18,283 bases of DNA from a bacterium (GCA_027593305.1 JAQCJA010000033.1:1-18283), one strand, 5' to 3'. Shown: positions 5,325 through 17,838, counted from the first letter of the stretch. Numbers and translations are program-made. The notes: generated by a model from the sequence alone, not told the origin.

Positions 5325-6515
5325 TTATTCACTGACCTCTGTGACCACGCCCGAGCCAATCGTTCGACCACCCTCGCGGATGGCGAAGCGAAGACCGGGC
5401 TCAATGGCGATGGGCTGAATCAGATCAACAGACATAGTGACATTATCACCAGGCATGACCATTTCGGTACCCTCGGGCAGCCCGATATTACCAGTGACAT
5501 CGGTCGTACGGAAGTAGAACTGCGGGCGATACCCCGTGAAGAAAGGCTTTTCACGCCCCCCCTCTTTAGCGGTCAGGACATAGACCTCTGACTTGAACTT
5601 TGTATGTGGTGTGATGCTTCCCGGCTTGCAGAGCACCATACCTCGGACCAAATCCTCTTTCTCGACACCACGCAACAGAATACCGACGTTATCCCCAGCC
5701 TGGCCACTGTCGAGCAACTTGCGGAACATCTCGACTCCGGTGCAGACCGTCTTGCGGGTCGCAGTGATACCCACCACTTCGATGTCCTCGCCGACCTTGA
5801 CCGTGCCGCGCTCGATGCGACCTGTACCGACCGTCCCACGACCCGTGATGGAGAAGACATCCTCCACCGGCATCAGGAAAGGCTGATCAACAGGCCGTTC
5901 GGGGAGTTCGATATACTCATCGACTGCCGCCATCAACTGCACAATGGAACCTGAACCGATTTCACTCGCATCACCCTCGAGCGACTTGAGGGCTGAACCA
6001 CGAATGATGGGAACATCATCTCCAGGGAAACCATACTCGGACAAGAGCTCACGGGTCTCAAGCTCCACCAGATCCAGCAACTCGGGATCATCGACCATGT
6101 CGACTTTGTTCATGTAGACAACGATTCGCGGCACGTTGACCTGTCGGGCAAGCAGGATATGCTCACGGGTCTGGATCATGGGGCCGTCAGCTGCACTCAC
6201 TACCAGAATCGCACCGTCCATCTGCGCGGCGCCAGTGATCATGTTCTTGATGTAATCGGCGTGACCAGGGCAATCGACGTGCGCATAGTGGCGCGTCAGA
6301 GTTTGGTACTCCTGGTGCGACACGTTGATCGTCACGCCACGGGCCTTCTCTTCGGGCGCATTGTCGATATCATCAACACCGCGAGCCGTAGCGAGTCCCT
6401 GGGTAGCGAGATAATTGGTGATCGCTGCGGTCAACGTGGTCTTACCGTGGTCCACGTGGCCGATGGTCCCGACGTTCACGTGGGGCTTGTTACGCTCGAA
6501 TTTATCCTTTGCCAT
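5325..6515 (-). CDS. tuf: Translation elongation factor Tu
   Basis: 396 residues, close to the usual 394-397. EF-Tu is a GTPase that delivers aminoacyl-tRNA to the ribosomal A site. Motifs: P-loop G-H-V-D-H-G-K-T (19-26), switch I A-R-G-V-T-I, D-C-P-G-H (81-85), N-K-V-D (136-139) and S-A-L (about 174), then domain 2 (G-R-G-T-V-G-T-G-R) and domain 3 (Y-R-P-Q-F-Y-F-R-T-T-D-V-T-G, G-L-R-F-A-I-R-E-G-G-R-T). The nearly invariant G-P-M-P-Q-T-R-E-H reads G-P-M-I-Q-T-R-E-H here (Ile114). Gln125 and the domain 3 alanine at the kirromycin site are kept. ATG start with GGGAG and AAGG upstream; 65 bases after fusA. Confidence 0.98.
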   Translation of the reverse strand: MAKDKFERNKPHVNVGTIGHVDHGKTTLTAAITNYLATQGLATARGVDDIDNAPEEKARGVTINVSHQEYQTLTRHYAHVDCPGHADYIKNMITGAAQMDGAILVVSAADGPMIQTREHILLARQVNVPRIVVYMNKVDMVDDPELLDLVELETRELLSEYGFPGDDVPIIRGSALKSLEGDASEIGSGSIVQLMAAVDEYIELPERPVDQPFLMPVEDVFSITGRGTVGTGRIERGTVKVGEDIEVVGITATRKTVCTGVEMFRKLLDSGQAGDNVGILLRGVEKEDLVRGMVLCKPGSITPHTKFKSEVYVLTAKEGGREKPFFTGYRPQFYFRTTDVTGNIGLPEGTEMVMPGDNVTMSVDLIQPIAIEPGLRFAIREGGRTIGSGVVTEVSE

Positions 6516-6580
6516 TTCCTTGGTCTCCCTTTGCTATCTCTCTGCTTGTCCTGTGATCTATTGAAATCCTGTTGTCGAAC

Positions 6581-8683
6581 TCAGCGTCCGCCCTTGGCTT
6601 CGCTTGTGCCCTGGACACGCGCGACGATCTCTTCCATTACCGACTTGGGCACTTCACGAAATTTCGCAAATTCCAGGCTGAAGACTGCACGACCCTGAGT
6701 CAGGGACCGCAACCGTGTTGCGTAGCCAAATGTCTCTGACAGAGGAACATTGGCGGTGATAACCTGCGCATCGGACCGGGGATTGATCCCCTCAACCTCT
6801 GCACGATGTGAGTTCATATCACCTATGACATCGCCGAGGTACTGCTCCGGCACGACTACATCAAGACTCATGATCGGTTCCATCAGGAACGGCTTCGCCC
6901 TGGCGGCGCCGTCCTTGAATCCCATGGATCCGGCGATCTTGAATGCCATCTCAGATGAGTCGACATCGTGATAGGAACCATCGACCAGTTCTACCTTCAT
7001 GTCCTCGATCGGGTAACCGGCAACGGGGCCATTCACCATCGACTCGGCAATACCTTGCTTCACTGCATTCACATACTCTCGAGGAACCGAACCACCGACG
7101 GTCTTGTTCTCGAAAATAAACCCGGTCCCAGCTTCGCCAGGATAGATCTCCAACTCCACGTGACCGTACTGGCCGCGGCCTCCGGACTGACGGACAAACC
7201 GCCCCGTGCCGTGGCTCTGCACGCGAAGGCCTTCTTTGTAGGCCACCTGCGGCTTCCCGACATTGGCCTCAACCTTGAACTCACGGAACATACGATCCAC
7301 GAGAATCTCAAGGTGTAACTCACCCATACCCGAAATGACCGTCTGGGCCGTGTCGGGATCAACGCGGACCCGGAATGTGGGATCCTCTTCCGCCAGCTTG
7401 ACAAGTGCTGCTTGCAGGAATTCCTGATCCGCACGAGTCTTCGGCTCAATTGCGACGTGTACTACAGGCTCGGCGAACACGATCTTTTCAAGAGTTATCT
7501 GATGCGCTTCGTCGCAGAGCGTGTCCCCCGTCGTCGTGTCCTTCAGACCGACAACCGCGATGATATCACCGGCGTAGACATCCTTCCTCTCGCTCCGGTC
7601 GTTGGCGTGCATCTCCAGCAGGCGGGACACTCGCTCGCGTCGACCTCTCGATACGTTGTAAACGTATGAGCCGGCCTGCAGCGTGCCCGAGTACACCCGA
7701 AGGAAGGACAGGCGCCCAACGAAGGGATCGGTCATGATCTTGAAAGCCAGAGCACAGAAGGGTTCCTCGTCTGTTGCCTGACGGGTCACCAACTCCTCAG
7801 AGTTTGTCACGTGCCCTGTTACTGCCCGAACGTCGGCCGGCGACGGCAGATAGTTCACGACGTTGTCAAGTAGACGCTGCACCCCCTTGTGCTTGAACGC
7901 ACTGCCACAACAGACAGGGACAGCCTTCTGAGCGATGGTCGCCTTGCGCAGCGCAACCATGATCTCTGCCACCTCGATTTCGCCACCCTCAAGGAACTTC
8001 TCCAGCAGACCGTCGTCGAACTCCGCGACGGCCTCCAACAGCTTCTCCCGGTATTCAAGAGCAATGGTCATGAGATCATCAGGGATCTCACCCTCGAAGA
8101 AATCCGACCCGAGGGAGGTCTCCTCGTAGGTTATCGCCTTCATGGTAACAAGGTCGATCAGCCCCGTAAACGTTTCGCCCGTGCCGATCGGCAATTGGAT
8201 TGGCACGAAATTGCTTCCAAGGCGTTCACGCAGCATGCGGAGCACGTTGTAGAAATCGGCCCCATTTCGGTCCATCTTGTTGACGAAGGCCATTCTGGGG
8301 ACTTCATAGCGGTCCGCCTGACGCCATACAGTCTCAGACTGTGGTTCCACCCCGCCGACAGCACAGAAAACACCGATCGCGCCATCAAGAACACGCAACG
8401 AACGCTCTACTTCAGCCGTGAAATCGACGTGCCCTGGCGTATCGATGATGTTGATTCGATGGCTCTTCCACTCACAGGCTGTGGCGGCCGAAGTGATCGT
8501 GATGCCGCGCTCACGCTCCTGCTCCATCCAGTCCATGGTGGCAGTGCCATTATGCACCTCGCCCATCCGATGCAGGCGCCCCGTGTAGTAGAGGATACGC
8601 TCGGTCGTCGTCGTCTTGCCCGCATCAATGTGGGCGGCGATTCCGATGTTCCTCGTCATTGCGATACTATGTGTTCTGGGCAC
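6581..8683 (-). CDS. fusA: Translation elongation factor G
   Basis: 700 residues, the standard length. EF-G is a GTPase that drives translocation and, with ribosome recycling factor, subunit splitting. Motifs: A-H-I-D-A-G-K-T-T (17-25), R-G-I-T-I-T-S-A-A (59-67), D-T-P-G-H (81-85), N-K-M-D (135-138), C-G-S-A-F; domain III G-M-G-E-L-H-L-E; domain IV G-G-R-G-Q-Y-G-H and S-Y-H-D-V-D-S-S-E-M-A-F. In domain V the usual N-S-R-R-G reads N-S-H-R-A. The start is GTG at 8683, supported by TAAGG 6 bases upstream and the common MPRT N-terminus; an ATG at 8659 is inside the conserved region. 76 bases follow rpsG. Confidence 0.98.
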   Translation of the reverse strand: MPRTHSIAMTRNIGIAAHIDAGKTTTTERILYYTGRLHRMGEVHNGTATMDWMEQERERGITITSAATACEWKSHRINIIDTPGHVDFTAEVERSLRVLDGAIGVFCAVGGVEPQSETVWRQADRYEVPRMAFVNKMDRNGADFYNVLRMLRERLGSNFVPIQLPIGTGETFTGLIDLVTMKAITYEETSLGSDFFEGEIPDDLMTIALEYREKLLEAVAEFDDGLLEKFLEGGEIEVAEIMVALRKATIAQKAVPVCCGSAFKHKGVQRLLDNVVNYLPSPADVRAVTGHVTNSEELVTRQATDEEPFCALAFKIMTDPFVGRLSFLRVYSGTLQAGSYVYNVSRGRRERVSRLLEMHANDRSERKDVYAGDIIAVVGLKDTTTGDTLCDEAHQITLEKIVFAEPVVHVAIEPKTRADQEFLQAALVKLAEEDPTFRVRVDPDTAQTVISGMGELHLEILVDRMFREFKVEANVGKPQVAYKEGLRVQSHGTGRFVRQSGGRGQYGHVELEIYPGEAGTGFIFENKTVGGSVPREYVNAVKQGIAESMVNGPVAGYPIEDMKVELVDGSYHDVDSSEMAFKIAGSMGFKDGAARAKPFLMEPIMSLDVVVPEQYLGDVIGDMNSHRAEVEGINPRSDAQVITANVPLSETFGYATRLRSLTQGRAVFSLEFAKFREVPKSVMEEIVARVQGTSEAKGGR

Positions 8684-8759
8684 GGTTTGCCTTACCTCAA
8701 GGCGACTTCACTATGATGGAAGAGCGATTGCGAGTACAACGAATTTCCAGCCATGGAAC

Positions 8760-9230
8760 CTAGAAGCGATAGTGAGCGAACGCCTTGTTTGCCTCAGCCA
8801 TGCGATGGACATCATCACGAGCCCGGACCGCGGCCCCTTCGCCATTGGCAGCAGCGATCAACTCATTGGCGAGGCGGTCGGCCATCGTCCGCTCAGAGCG
8901 CTCACGCGCATAGCGAATGAGCCACTTGATCGCCCGTGTGGTTCTCTCCTCGGGTCGAACCTCCAGAGGAACCTGCAACGTCTGCGAACCCACCCGCCTG
9001 GACTTGGTAACGACCATGGGTTTGCAGTTCTCGACAGCCTTCAAAAACACGTCCAAGCCCTGCTGATCCGAGCGGGACGTAACCATCTCAACGGCCTTAT
9101 AGAAAATCTGCTCCGAGGTGCTCTTCTTGCCCGAGTGCATCATACAATTGATGAACCTCGTGGCCAGCACGTTGTGATACTTGGGATCCGGAAGGATCTC
9201 ACGCTTTACCGCACGCCTTCTGCGCGACAT
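8760..9230 (-). CDS. rpsG: 30S ribosomal protein S7
   Basis: 156 residues, normal for S7, the primary assembler of the 16S 3' domain and a mRNA exit-site protein; in enterobacteria it also represses the str operon. Signatures: MSRRRRAVKREILPDPKY, F-I-N-C-M-M-x-S-G-K-K-S-T, V-K-x-x-R-V-G-S-Q-T-L-Q-V-P-L-E-V-R-P, A-I-K-W-L-I-R-Y-A-R-x-R, M-A-D-R-L-A-N-E-L, and the ending R-D-D-V-H-R-M-A-E-A-N-K-A-F-A-H-Y-R-F. ATG with a weak binding site, 17 bases after rpsL; no special S7-binding structure was recognised in that short gap. Confidence 0.98.
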   Translation of the reverse strand: MSRRRRAVKREILPDPKYHNVLATRFINCMMHSGKKSTSEQIFYKAVEMVTSRSDQQGLDVFLKAVENCKPMVVTKSRRVGSQTLQVPLEVRPEERTTRAIKWLIRYARERSERTMADRLANELIAAANGEGAAVRARDDVHRMAEANKAFAHYRF

Positions 9231-9247
9231 AACTCTTGCCTACCTGT

Positions 9248-9622
9248 CTACGAGTCCGTGCGGCGGGCACCGTATTTGGAACGGGCCTGCTTGCGTTCGG
9301 CAACGCCGCTGGCGTCTAGGACGCCGCGGATGATGTGATAGCGCACCCCTGGAACATCCTTCACGCGTCCGCCGCGGATCAGGACGATGGAGTGCTCCTG
9401 CAGATTATTGCCTTCACCGGGGATATAAGCGGTGACTTCCTGCCCTGTCGTCAAACGAACGCGTGCCATCTTGCGCAAGGCTGAATTCGGCTTCTTTGGC
9501 GTCGTCGTATAGACGCGCGTGCACACGCCACGGCGCTGAGGGCAGCCCCGGAGAGCGGGTGAATCGGTTCTCGTCTTGGCCTTGGTGCGACCCTTGCGGA
9601 CCAGTTGACTGATTGTCGGCAC
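9248..9622 (-). CDS. rpsL: 30S ribosomal protein S12
   Basis: 124 residues, the normal length of S12, which controls decoding accuracy at the A site. Signatures: MPTISQLVRKGR, A-L-x-G-C-P-Q-R-R-G-V-C-T-R-V-Y-T-T-T-P-K-K-P-N-S-A-L-R-K, Y-I-P-G-E-G-N-N-L-Q-E-H-S, R-G-G-R-V-K-D-V-P-G-V-R-Y-H. Lys43 and Lys88 are both kept, so none of the classic streptomycin-resistance changes is present. Asp89, the RimO methylthiolation site, is also kept. The start is GTG with a GAGG about 10 bases upstream. First gene of the str set, behind a 253-base spacer. Confidence 0.98.
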   Translation of the reverse strand: MPTISQLVRKGRTKAKTRTDSPALRGCPQRRGVCTRVYTTTPKKPNSALRKMARVRLTTGQEVTAYIPGEGNNLQEHSIVLIRGGRVKDVPGVRYHIIRGVLDASGVAERKQARSKYGARRTDS

Positions 9623-9660
9623 TTGCGTGGAGCCTCGCGGTTAATCTGGGATTCACTTCA

Positions 9661-9732
9661 GGCACCGCGTTTCTGCGGCACGCCCTTCAGACACAGGCGG
9701 TTACGACCGGAGCAAGCCCGGCCGCAACCGCC
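9661..9732 (-). promoter_or_regulatory. Structured 5' leader of rpsL: two tandem hairpins
   Basis: In transcript order, 9732-9696 forms a 15-bp stem with a 7-base loop, unbroken if two G-U pairs are allowed. 9685-9661 forms a second, weaker stem around the loop AGAAAC. The second hairpin is flanked by two near-identical decamers, GTGTCTGAAG and GTGCCTGAAG (plus-strand positions 9685-9694 and 9656-9665). No U-run follows either stem, so they do not look like terminators. A ribosomal-protein autoregulatory leader or an RNA-processing site is possible; the role is inferred. Confidence 0.4.
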
Positions 9733-9758
9733 CGAAGCACTAAATATGATAACCACAA

Positions 9759-9787
9759 AAGCTAAGCATAAACGTATGGGTCGTCAA
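9759..9787 (-). promoter_or_regulatory. Candidate sigma-70-type promoter for the str operon
   Basis: TTGACG (9787-9782), a 17-base spacer, then TAGCTT (9764-9759), inside an AT-rich patch between rpoC and rpsL. The -35 matches 5 of 6 consensus bases, the -10 only 3 of 6. It would start transcription near 9752 and give an rpsL leader of about 130 bases containing both hairpins. Only the position and the -35 box argue for it. Confidence 0.4.
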
Positions 9788-9802
9788 CACTTGAATCGTC
9801 TT

Positions 9803-9835
9803 CTAAATGCCGTCCCGCCTAACCAATCGGGACAT
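9803..9835 (-). CDS. Possible 10-codon leader-type small ORF
   Basis: GGAGG (9845-9841) stands 5 bases before ATG (9835-9833), followed by codons for MSRLVRRDGI and a TAG at 9805-9803. It lies 40 bases after the rpoC stop and ends 15 bases before the candidate -35 box. It contains three arginines and overlaps an inverted repeat. It matches no family I know; a good binding site before a short ATG frame can arise by chance. Confidence 0.15.
   Translation of the reverse strand: MSRLVRRDGI
9812..9833 (-). terminator. Weak hairpin after rpoC, possible terminator
   Basis: GTCCCG and CGGGAC form a 6-bp stem with a 10-base loop, 43 bases after the rpoC stop. What follows is ACGGCATTTAG, not a U-run, so efficient intrinsic termination is doubtful; partial termination or 3'-end protection is possible. 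Confidence 0.2.
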
Positions 9836-9875
9836 TACGTCCTCCCGGGTGGGTCTGCGGGGCGGCCTGTCCAGC

Positions 9876-13955
<4,080 letters not shown>

Positions 13956-13962
13956 GTGAGTA

Positions 13963-13968
13963 CCCCTT
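13963..13968 (-). promoter_or_regulatory. Ribosome binding site that fixes the GTG start of rpoC
   Basis: AAGGGG on the minus strand, 7 bases before the GTG at 13955-13953. No in-frame ATG competes near the conserved N-terminus. Confidence 0.7.
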
Positions 13969-14010
13969 ATTGGTCGGAAGTCCGTTGTCTCTTGCGGGCC
14001 GGGAACTGAC

Positions 14011-17000
14011 TCAGAAGGACTCGACAGCCAGGCTGTCCTCGAGGATCACGTCCAGGCATAGGCTCTGCAGTTCCTTTACCAGGACGTTGAAAGACTCGGG
14101 AATGCCGGGCTCCGGCGGGTTCTCTCCCTTGACGATGGCTTCATAGATCTTGGAGCGCCCTGCGACATCATCGGACTTGACGGTGAGCATCTCCTGCAGT
14201 GTGTAGGCCGCCCCATATGCCTCGAGGGCCCATACTTCCATCTCTCCAAATCGCTGCCCACCAAACTGAGCTTTGCCGCCCAGCGGCTGCTGCGTGACCA
14301 GCGAATACGGCCCGATGGAGCGGGCGTGGATCTTGTCCGACACCAAGTGGGTCAGTTTCAGCATGTAGATGTAACCCACTGTGACAGTCTTCTCGATCTT
14401 GTGTCCTGTGCGGCCGTCGAAAAGAACGGACTTCCCATCCGGCGGCAATCCTGCCTCAACGAGCAGGGACTTCACTTCGCCATCCGTAGCGCCGTCAAAT
14501 ACCGGCGTCGCCACATGAATTCCAAGGGCAGCAGCAGCGCGACCCAGGTGCGTCTCAAATATCTGCCCCAGGTTCATCCGCGATGGGACACCGAGTGGAT
14601 TCAGGCAGATATCCACGGGAGTACCATCTTCGAGATACGGCATATCCTCTTCGGGCACGATAATCGACACGACACCCTTGTTCCCGTGGCGCCCGGCCAT
14701 CTTGTCGCCGACGGAGAGCTTGCGCTTCTTGGCAACGTAGACTTTGACAAGTTGTATGATCCCGGGAGGCAGTTCATCGCCGCGCGTCAGGCGTTCGACG
14801 CGGCGCTCCGTCTGTTCCTGGGTAAGTTGCACCTGCTCGGCGGCATACCGCAGGAGTTCGTCGACCTTGGCATTGACTGCCTCCTTGTCGCACCAGGTAT
14901 CCTCAGGTTCGATCGTCGCAAAATCGAGGCGTTCCAGCAGCTTGTCGGTGACCTGCGTGCCCTCACGTACGACGACCTGACCATCTTCCTTGCTGCGCAG
15001 GCGTCCGAGCTTCTGGTCGCCGAGCAGCTCGACGAGTTGCCTGTCACGCTCTGCCTTCAACTCGGCAATACGGACCTCGGCCCCCTGTCGAAGCTCAAGG
15101 ATCCCGTCCTTGTCCTTCTTCTTGGAACTGTCGGCGCGGTCCTTACGGGAAAACACCTTCCGACCGATGACGACACCTTCCATACCAGGTGGTGCCTTCA
15201 GTGATGCGTCACGCACATCTCCAGCCTTTTCACCGAAGATGGCCCGTAACAGTCGCTCTTCGGGAGACAACTCGGTCTCCCCTTTAGGCGTCACCTTGCC
15301 AACTAGGATGTCACCTGGGCCAACTTCAGCACCAATACGGACGATCCCCTCGTCGTCAAGGTTGCGAACCGCCTGCTCACTGACGTTAGGAATCTCGCGG
15401 GTGATCTCCTCCTGGCCGCGCTTCGTATCGCGCACCTGGAGCTCAAACTCTTCGATGTGAACGGAGGTGAAGACATCCTTTTTCAGGAGCCGTTCAGAGA
15501 TGACGATGGCATCCTCGAAATTGTAGCCGTTCCATGGCAGAAAGGCGCACAGGACATTCATCCCGAGGGCCAGATCGCCCAACTCGGTCGCCGGTCCGTC
15601 AGCAAGCACCTGGCCCTTATCGACCTTGTCACCGGCAAACACGATCGGCCGCTGGTTCATACAGCAGTCCTGATTTGACCGCGCAAACTTGGTCAGCTTG
15701 TACTCATCGACGTCCGCCGTATCAAGAGGCGAAAGAGGTGTCGACCTGCGCTTGTCTCGGCGCACCACGATCCGGTTCGAGTCAGCAATTACGACCTCGC
15801 CCGGATTGCGTGCGAGCACGACGGCGCCGGAATCGACTGCGATCTTGCCCTCCATGCCCGTGCCGACAAATGGTGCCTGGGTGAATAGCAGAGGCACAGC
15901 CTGCCGCTGCATGTTGGAACCCATCAGCGCCCGGTTGGCGTCATCGTGCTCAAGGAAGGGAATCAGCGCCGCCGCCGCACTGACGAGCTGCTTCGGCGAG
16001 ACGTCCATGTACTGACATTCCATTGGATCGATCATCGGGTAATCGTCCCGCTGGCGCGCCTTTACCAGATCATTCTTGAACGAGCCGTCCTCATTGATAA
16101 GCTCGTTGGCTTGGGCAATCGTGGATCGATCCTCCTCAGCGGCAGAGAGGAACTCGATTTCGTTTGTCGCCTTGCCGTCAATGACCTTGCGGTAGGGGGT
16201 CTCAAGGAAACCGAAATTATTCACGCGAGCGTAGGTACTCAGCGACGAAATCAGACCGATGTTTGGTCCTTCCGGCGTCTCAATCGGACAGATGCGACCG
16301 TAGTGCGTGTAGTGGACGTCACGCACCTCGAACCCGGCTCGCTCGCGACTGAGACCACCGGGACCAAGTGCCGACAGACGACGTTTGTGCGTCAACTCGT
16401 CGAGTGGATTGTTCTGTTGCATGAACTGAGACAACTGTGATGAGCCGAAGAAGGCCTGCACGACGGTGGAAACCGTGCGCGCATTCACCAGATCATGAGG
16501 CGTCGGCTGGTCGTCGTCACGCAAGCCCATTCGTTCGCGGATCGTCCGGGACATCCGCGTCAGGCCGATGCTGAACTGGTTTGCCAGTAACTCGCCAACC
16601 AGCCGTACGCGACGATTGCCAAGATGATCGATATCATCAGTGAACCCCTGTCCCATCCGCAGTCCTGTCAGATAGGTCAGGATCGACATGAAGTCCTCGA
16701 GGTGGAGGATGGTACTCTCCGCAGGGATGTCCATGTTGAGTCGCCGATTGATGCGATGCCGCCCAACGTCCCCAAGGTTATAGCGCTTGGGGTTGAAGAA
16801 CAGGCGGTCCAGAAGACCGCGAGCCGTTTCGATGTTCGGTGGATCGCCGGGCCGCAGCAGGTTGTAGATACGAGTCAGCGCATCTTCCTCGCTCTCACTG
16901 GGGTCCTTCCGCAAGGTGTTCTCAAGCATACCCGGGTCGTTTGCCGGGGGGCCCTGAAGCACCTTCACGTACTTGAAAGGAGAAGCCTTGAGTTCTTCGA

Positions 17001-17838
17001 TGCTGTCTTCGGTGATCTCCGTGTAGCCGTCGGCGATAATCTCACCAGTGCGCTTGTTGATCAGGTCTTCGCTGCCAAGCGTCCTCCCGATCAGCTCGTC
17101 AGTAATCTCGACTTCCTCTTCCTCGCGGAACAAGGCCAGGATCTCGCCGTTACTTGAGAAACCCATCGCTCGCAACAACAGCGACACTGGCATCTTGCGC
17201 CGGCGGTCAATGTGCACGTAGAGGATGTCATTGATATCCAGACTAAACTCGAGCCACGGACCCTTTGTCGGCAGGATCCTCGCTGAGAACAGACGCTTAC
17301 CATTCGGGTGGATGGTTTCATCGAAGAACACACCCGGAGAACGGTGCAACTGACTGACGACGACGCGCTCCGCGCCGTTGATCACAAACGTGCCTTCCTC
17401 GGTCATAATTGGCAGTTCACCAAGGAAGACGGACTGTTCGACAACGTCCTTTACTGGCTTTTCCGGGCTCTCTTTGTCACGCGTCACCAGACGCAGCGTG
17501 GCCCGCAGCGGTGCGGCAAACGTCATCCCTCGCTCCCGGCATTCCCCGACATCATATCTCGGGTTGCCGATCGAGTAGTCGACATATTCGAGAGAGTAGA
17601 TTCCGTGTGTATCTGCGATCGGAAAGATGCTCTCGAAGACAAGATTGAGGCCACGACGCAGTCGACGCTGCGGTGGGGTATCCAACTGCAGAAACGAGCG
17701 ATAGGACTCAATCTGGACTTCGAGCAGGTTCGGCATCGGCACGACTTCGCCGATTTTGCCAAAGGACCTGCGTTGGATCTTGGCCCCGCTGGTTCCCGTT
17801 GTCCCGTTTCCGATGCTACTGGGCTGCGATGCGCTCAA
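14011..17838 (-). CDS. rpoB: DNA-directed RNA polymerase subunit beta
   Basis: 1275 residues, complete. Beta forms one side of the active cleft and the rifampicin pocket. Recognisable parts: F-G-K-I-G-E-V-V-P-M-P-N-L-L-E-V-Q; R-S-P-G-V-F-F-D; the rifampicin region S-S-Q-L-S-Q-F-M-Q-Q-N-N-P-L...H-K-R-R-L-S-A-L-G-P-G-G; I-C-P-I-E-T-P-E-G-P-N-I-G-L-I; N-G-Y-N-F-E-D-A-I; D-K-M-A-G-R-H-G-N-K-G-V-V; the C-terminal clamp segment Q-P-L-G-G-K-A-Q-F-G-G-Q-R-F-G-E-M-E-V-W-A-L-E-A-Y-G-A-A. Gln474 replaces the Asp516 of E. coli; His484 and Ser489 (E. coli 526 and 531) are kept. The start is TTG at 17838, with AAGGAG 8 bases upstream. The first 20 or so residues are low-complexity (Ser, Gly, Thr). Confidence 0.99.
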   Translation of the reverse strand: MSASQPSSIGNGTTGTSGAKIQRRSFGKIGEVVPMPNLLEVQIESYRSFLQLDTPPQRRLRRGLNLVFESIFPIADTHGIYSLEYVDYSIGNPRYDVGECRERGMTFAAPLRATLRLVTRDKESPEKPVKDVVEQSVFLGELPIMTEEGTFVINGAERVVVSQLHRSPGVFFDETIHPNGKRLFSARILPTKGPWLEFSLDINDILYVHIDRRRKMPVSLLLRAMGFSSNGEILALFREEEEVEITDELIGRTLGSEDLINKRTGEIIADGYTEITEDSIEELKASPFKYVKVLQGPPANDPGMLENTLRKDPSESEEDALTRIYNLLRPGDPPNIETARGLLDRLFFNPKRYNLGDVGRHRINRRLNMDIPAESTILHLEDFMSILTYLTGLRMGQGFTDDIDHLGNRRVRLVGELLANQFSIGLTRMSRTIRERMGLRDDDQPTPHDLVNARTVSTVVQAFFGSSQLSQFMQQNNPLDELTHKRRLSALGPGGLSRERAGFEVRDVHYTHYGRICPIETPEGPNIGLISSLSTYARVNNFGFLETPYRKVIDGKATNEIEFLSAAEEDRSTIAQANELINEDGSFKNDLVKARQRDDYPMIDPMECQYMDVSPKQLVSAAAALIPFLEHDDANRALMGSNMQRQAVPLLFTQAPFVGTGMEGKIAVDSGAVVLARNPGEVVIADSNRIVVRRDKRRSTPLSPLDTADVDEYKLTKFARSNQDCCMNQRPIVFAGDKVDKGQVLADGPATELGDLALGMNVLCAFLPWNGYNFEDAIVISERLLKKDVFTSVHIEEFELQVRDTKRGQEEITREIPNVSEQAVRNLDDEGIVRIGAEVGPGDILVGKVTPKGETELSPEERLLRAIFGEKAGDVRDASLKAPPGMEGVVIGRKVFSRKDRADSSKKKDKDGILELRQGAEVRIAELKAERDRQLVELLGDQKLGRLRSKEDGQVVVREGTQVTDKLLERLDFATIEPEDTWCDKEAVNAKVDELLRYAAEQVQLTQEQTERRVERLTRGDELPPGIIQLVKVYVAKKRKLSVGDKMAGRHGNKGVVSIIVPEEDMPYLEDGTPVDICLNPLGVPSRMNLGQIFETHLGRAAAALGIHVATPVFDGATDGEVKSLLVEAGLPPDGKSVLFDGRTGHKIEKTVTVGYIYMLKLTHLVSDKIHARSIGPYSLVTQQPLGGKAQFGGQRFGEMEVWALEAYGAAYTLQEMLTVKSDDVAGRSKIYEAIVKGENPPEPGIPESFNVLVKELQSLCLDVILEDSLAVESF

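Noticed and set aside
6516..6580. Separate tuf promoter between fusA and tuf
   Set aside because: TCGACA occurs, but no matching -10 element is found at a proper distance.
7889..8716. Plus-strand open frame of 275 codons opposite fusA
   Set aside because: Antisense shadow of the EF-G GTPase domain, without motifs.
8684..8759. Regulatory structure between rpsG and fusA
   Set aside because: Only a 5-bp inverted repeat (TTCCA...TGGAA) was seen, too weak to claim.
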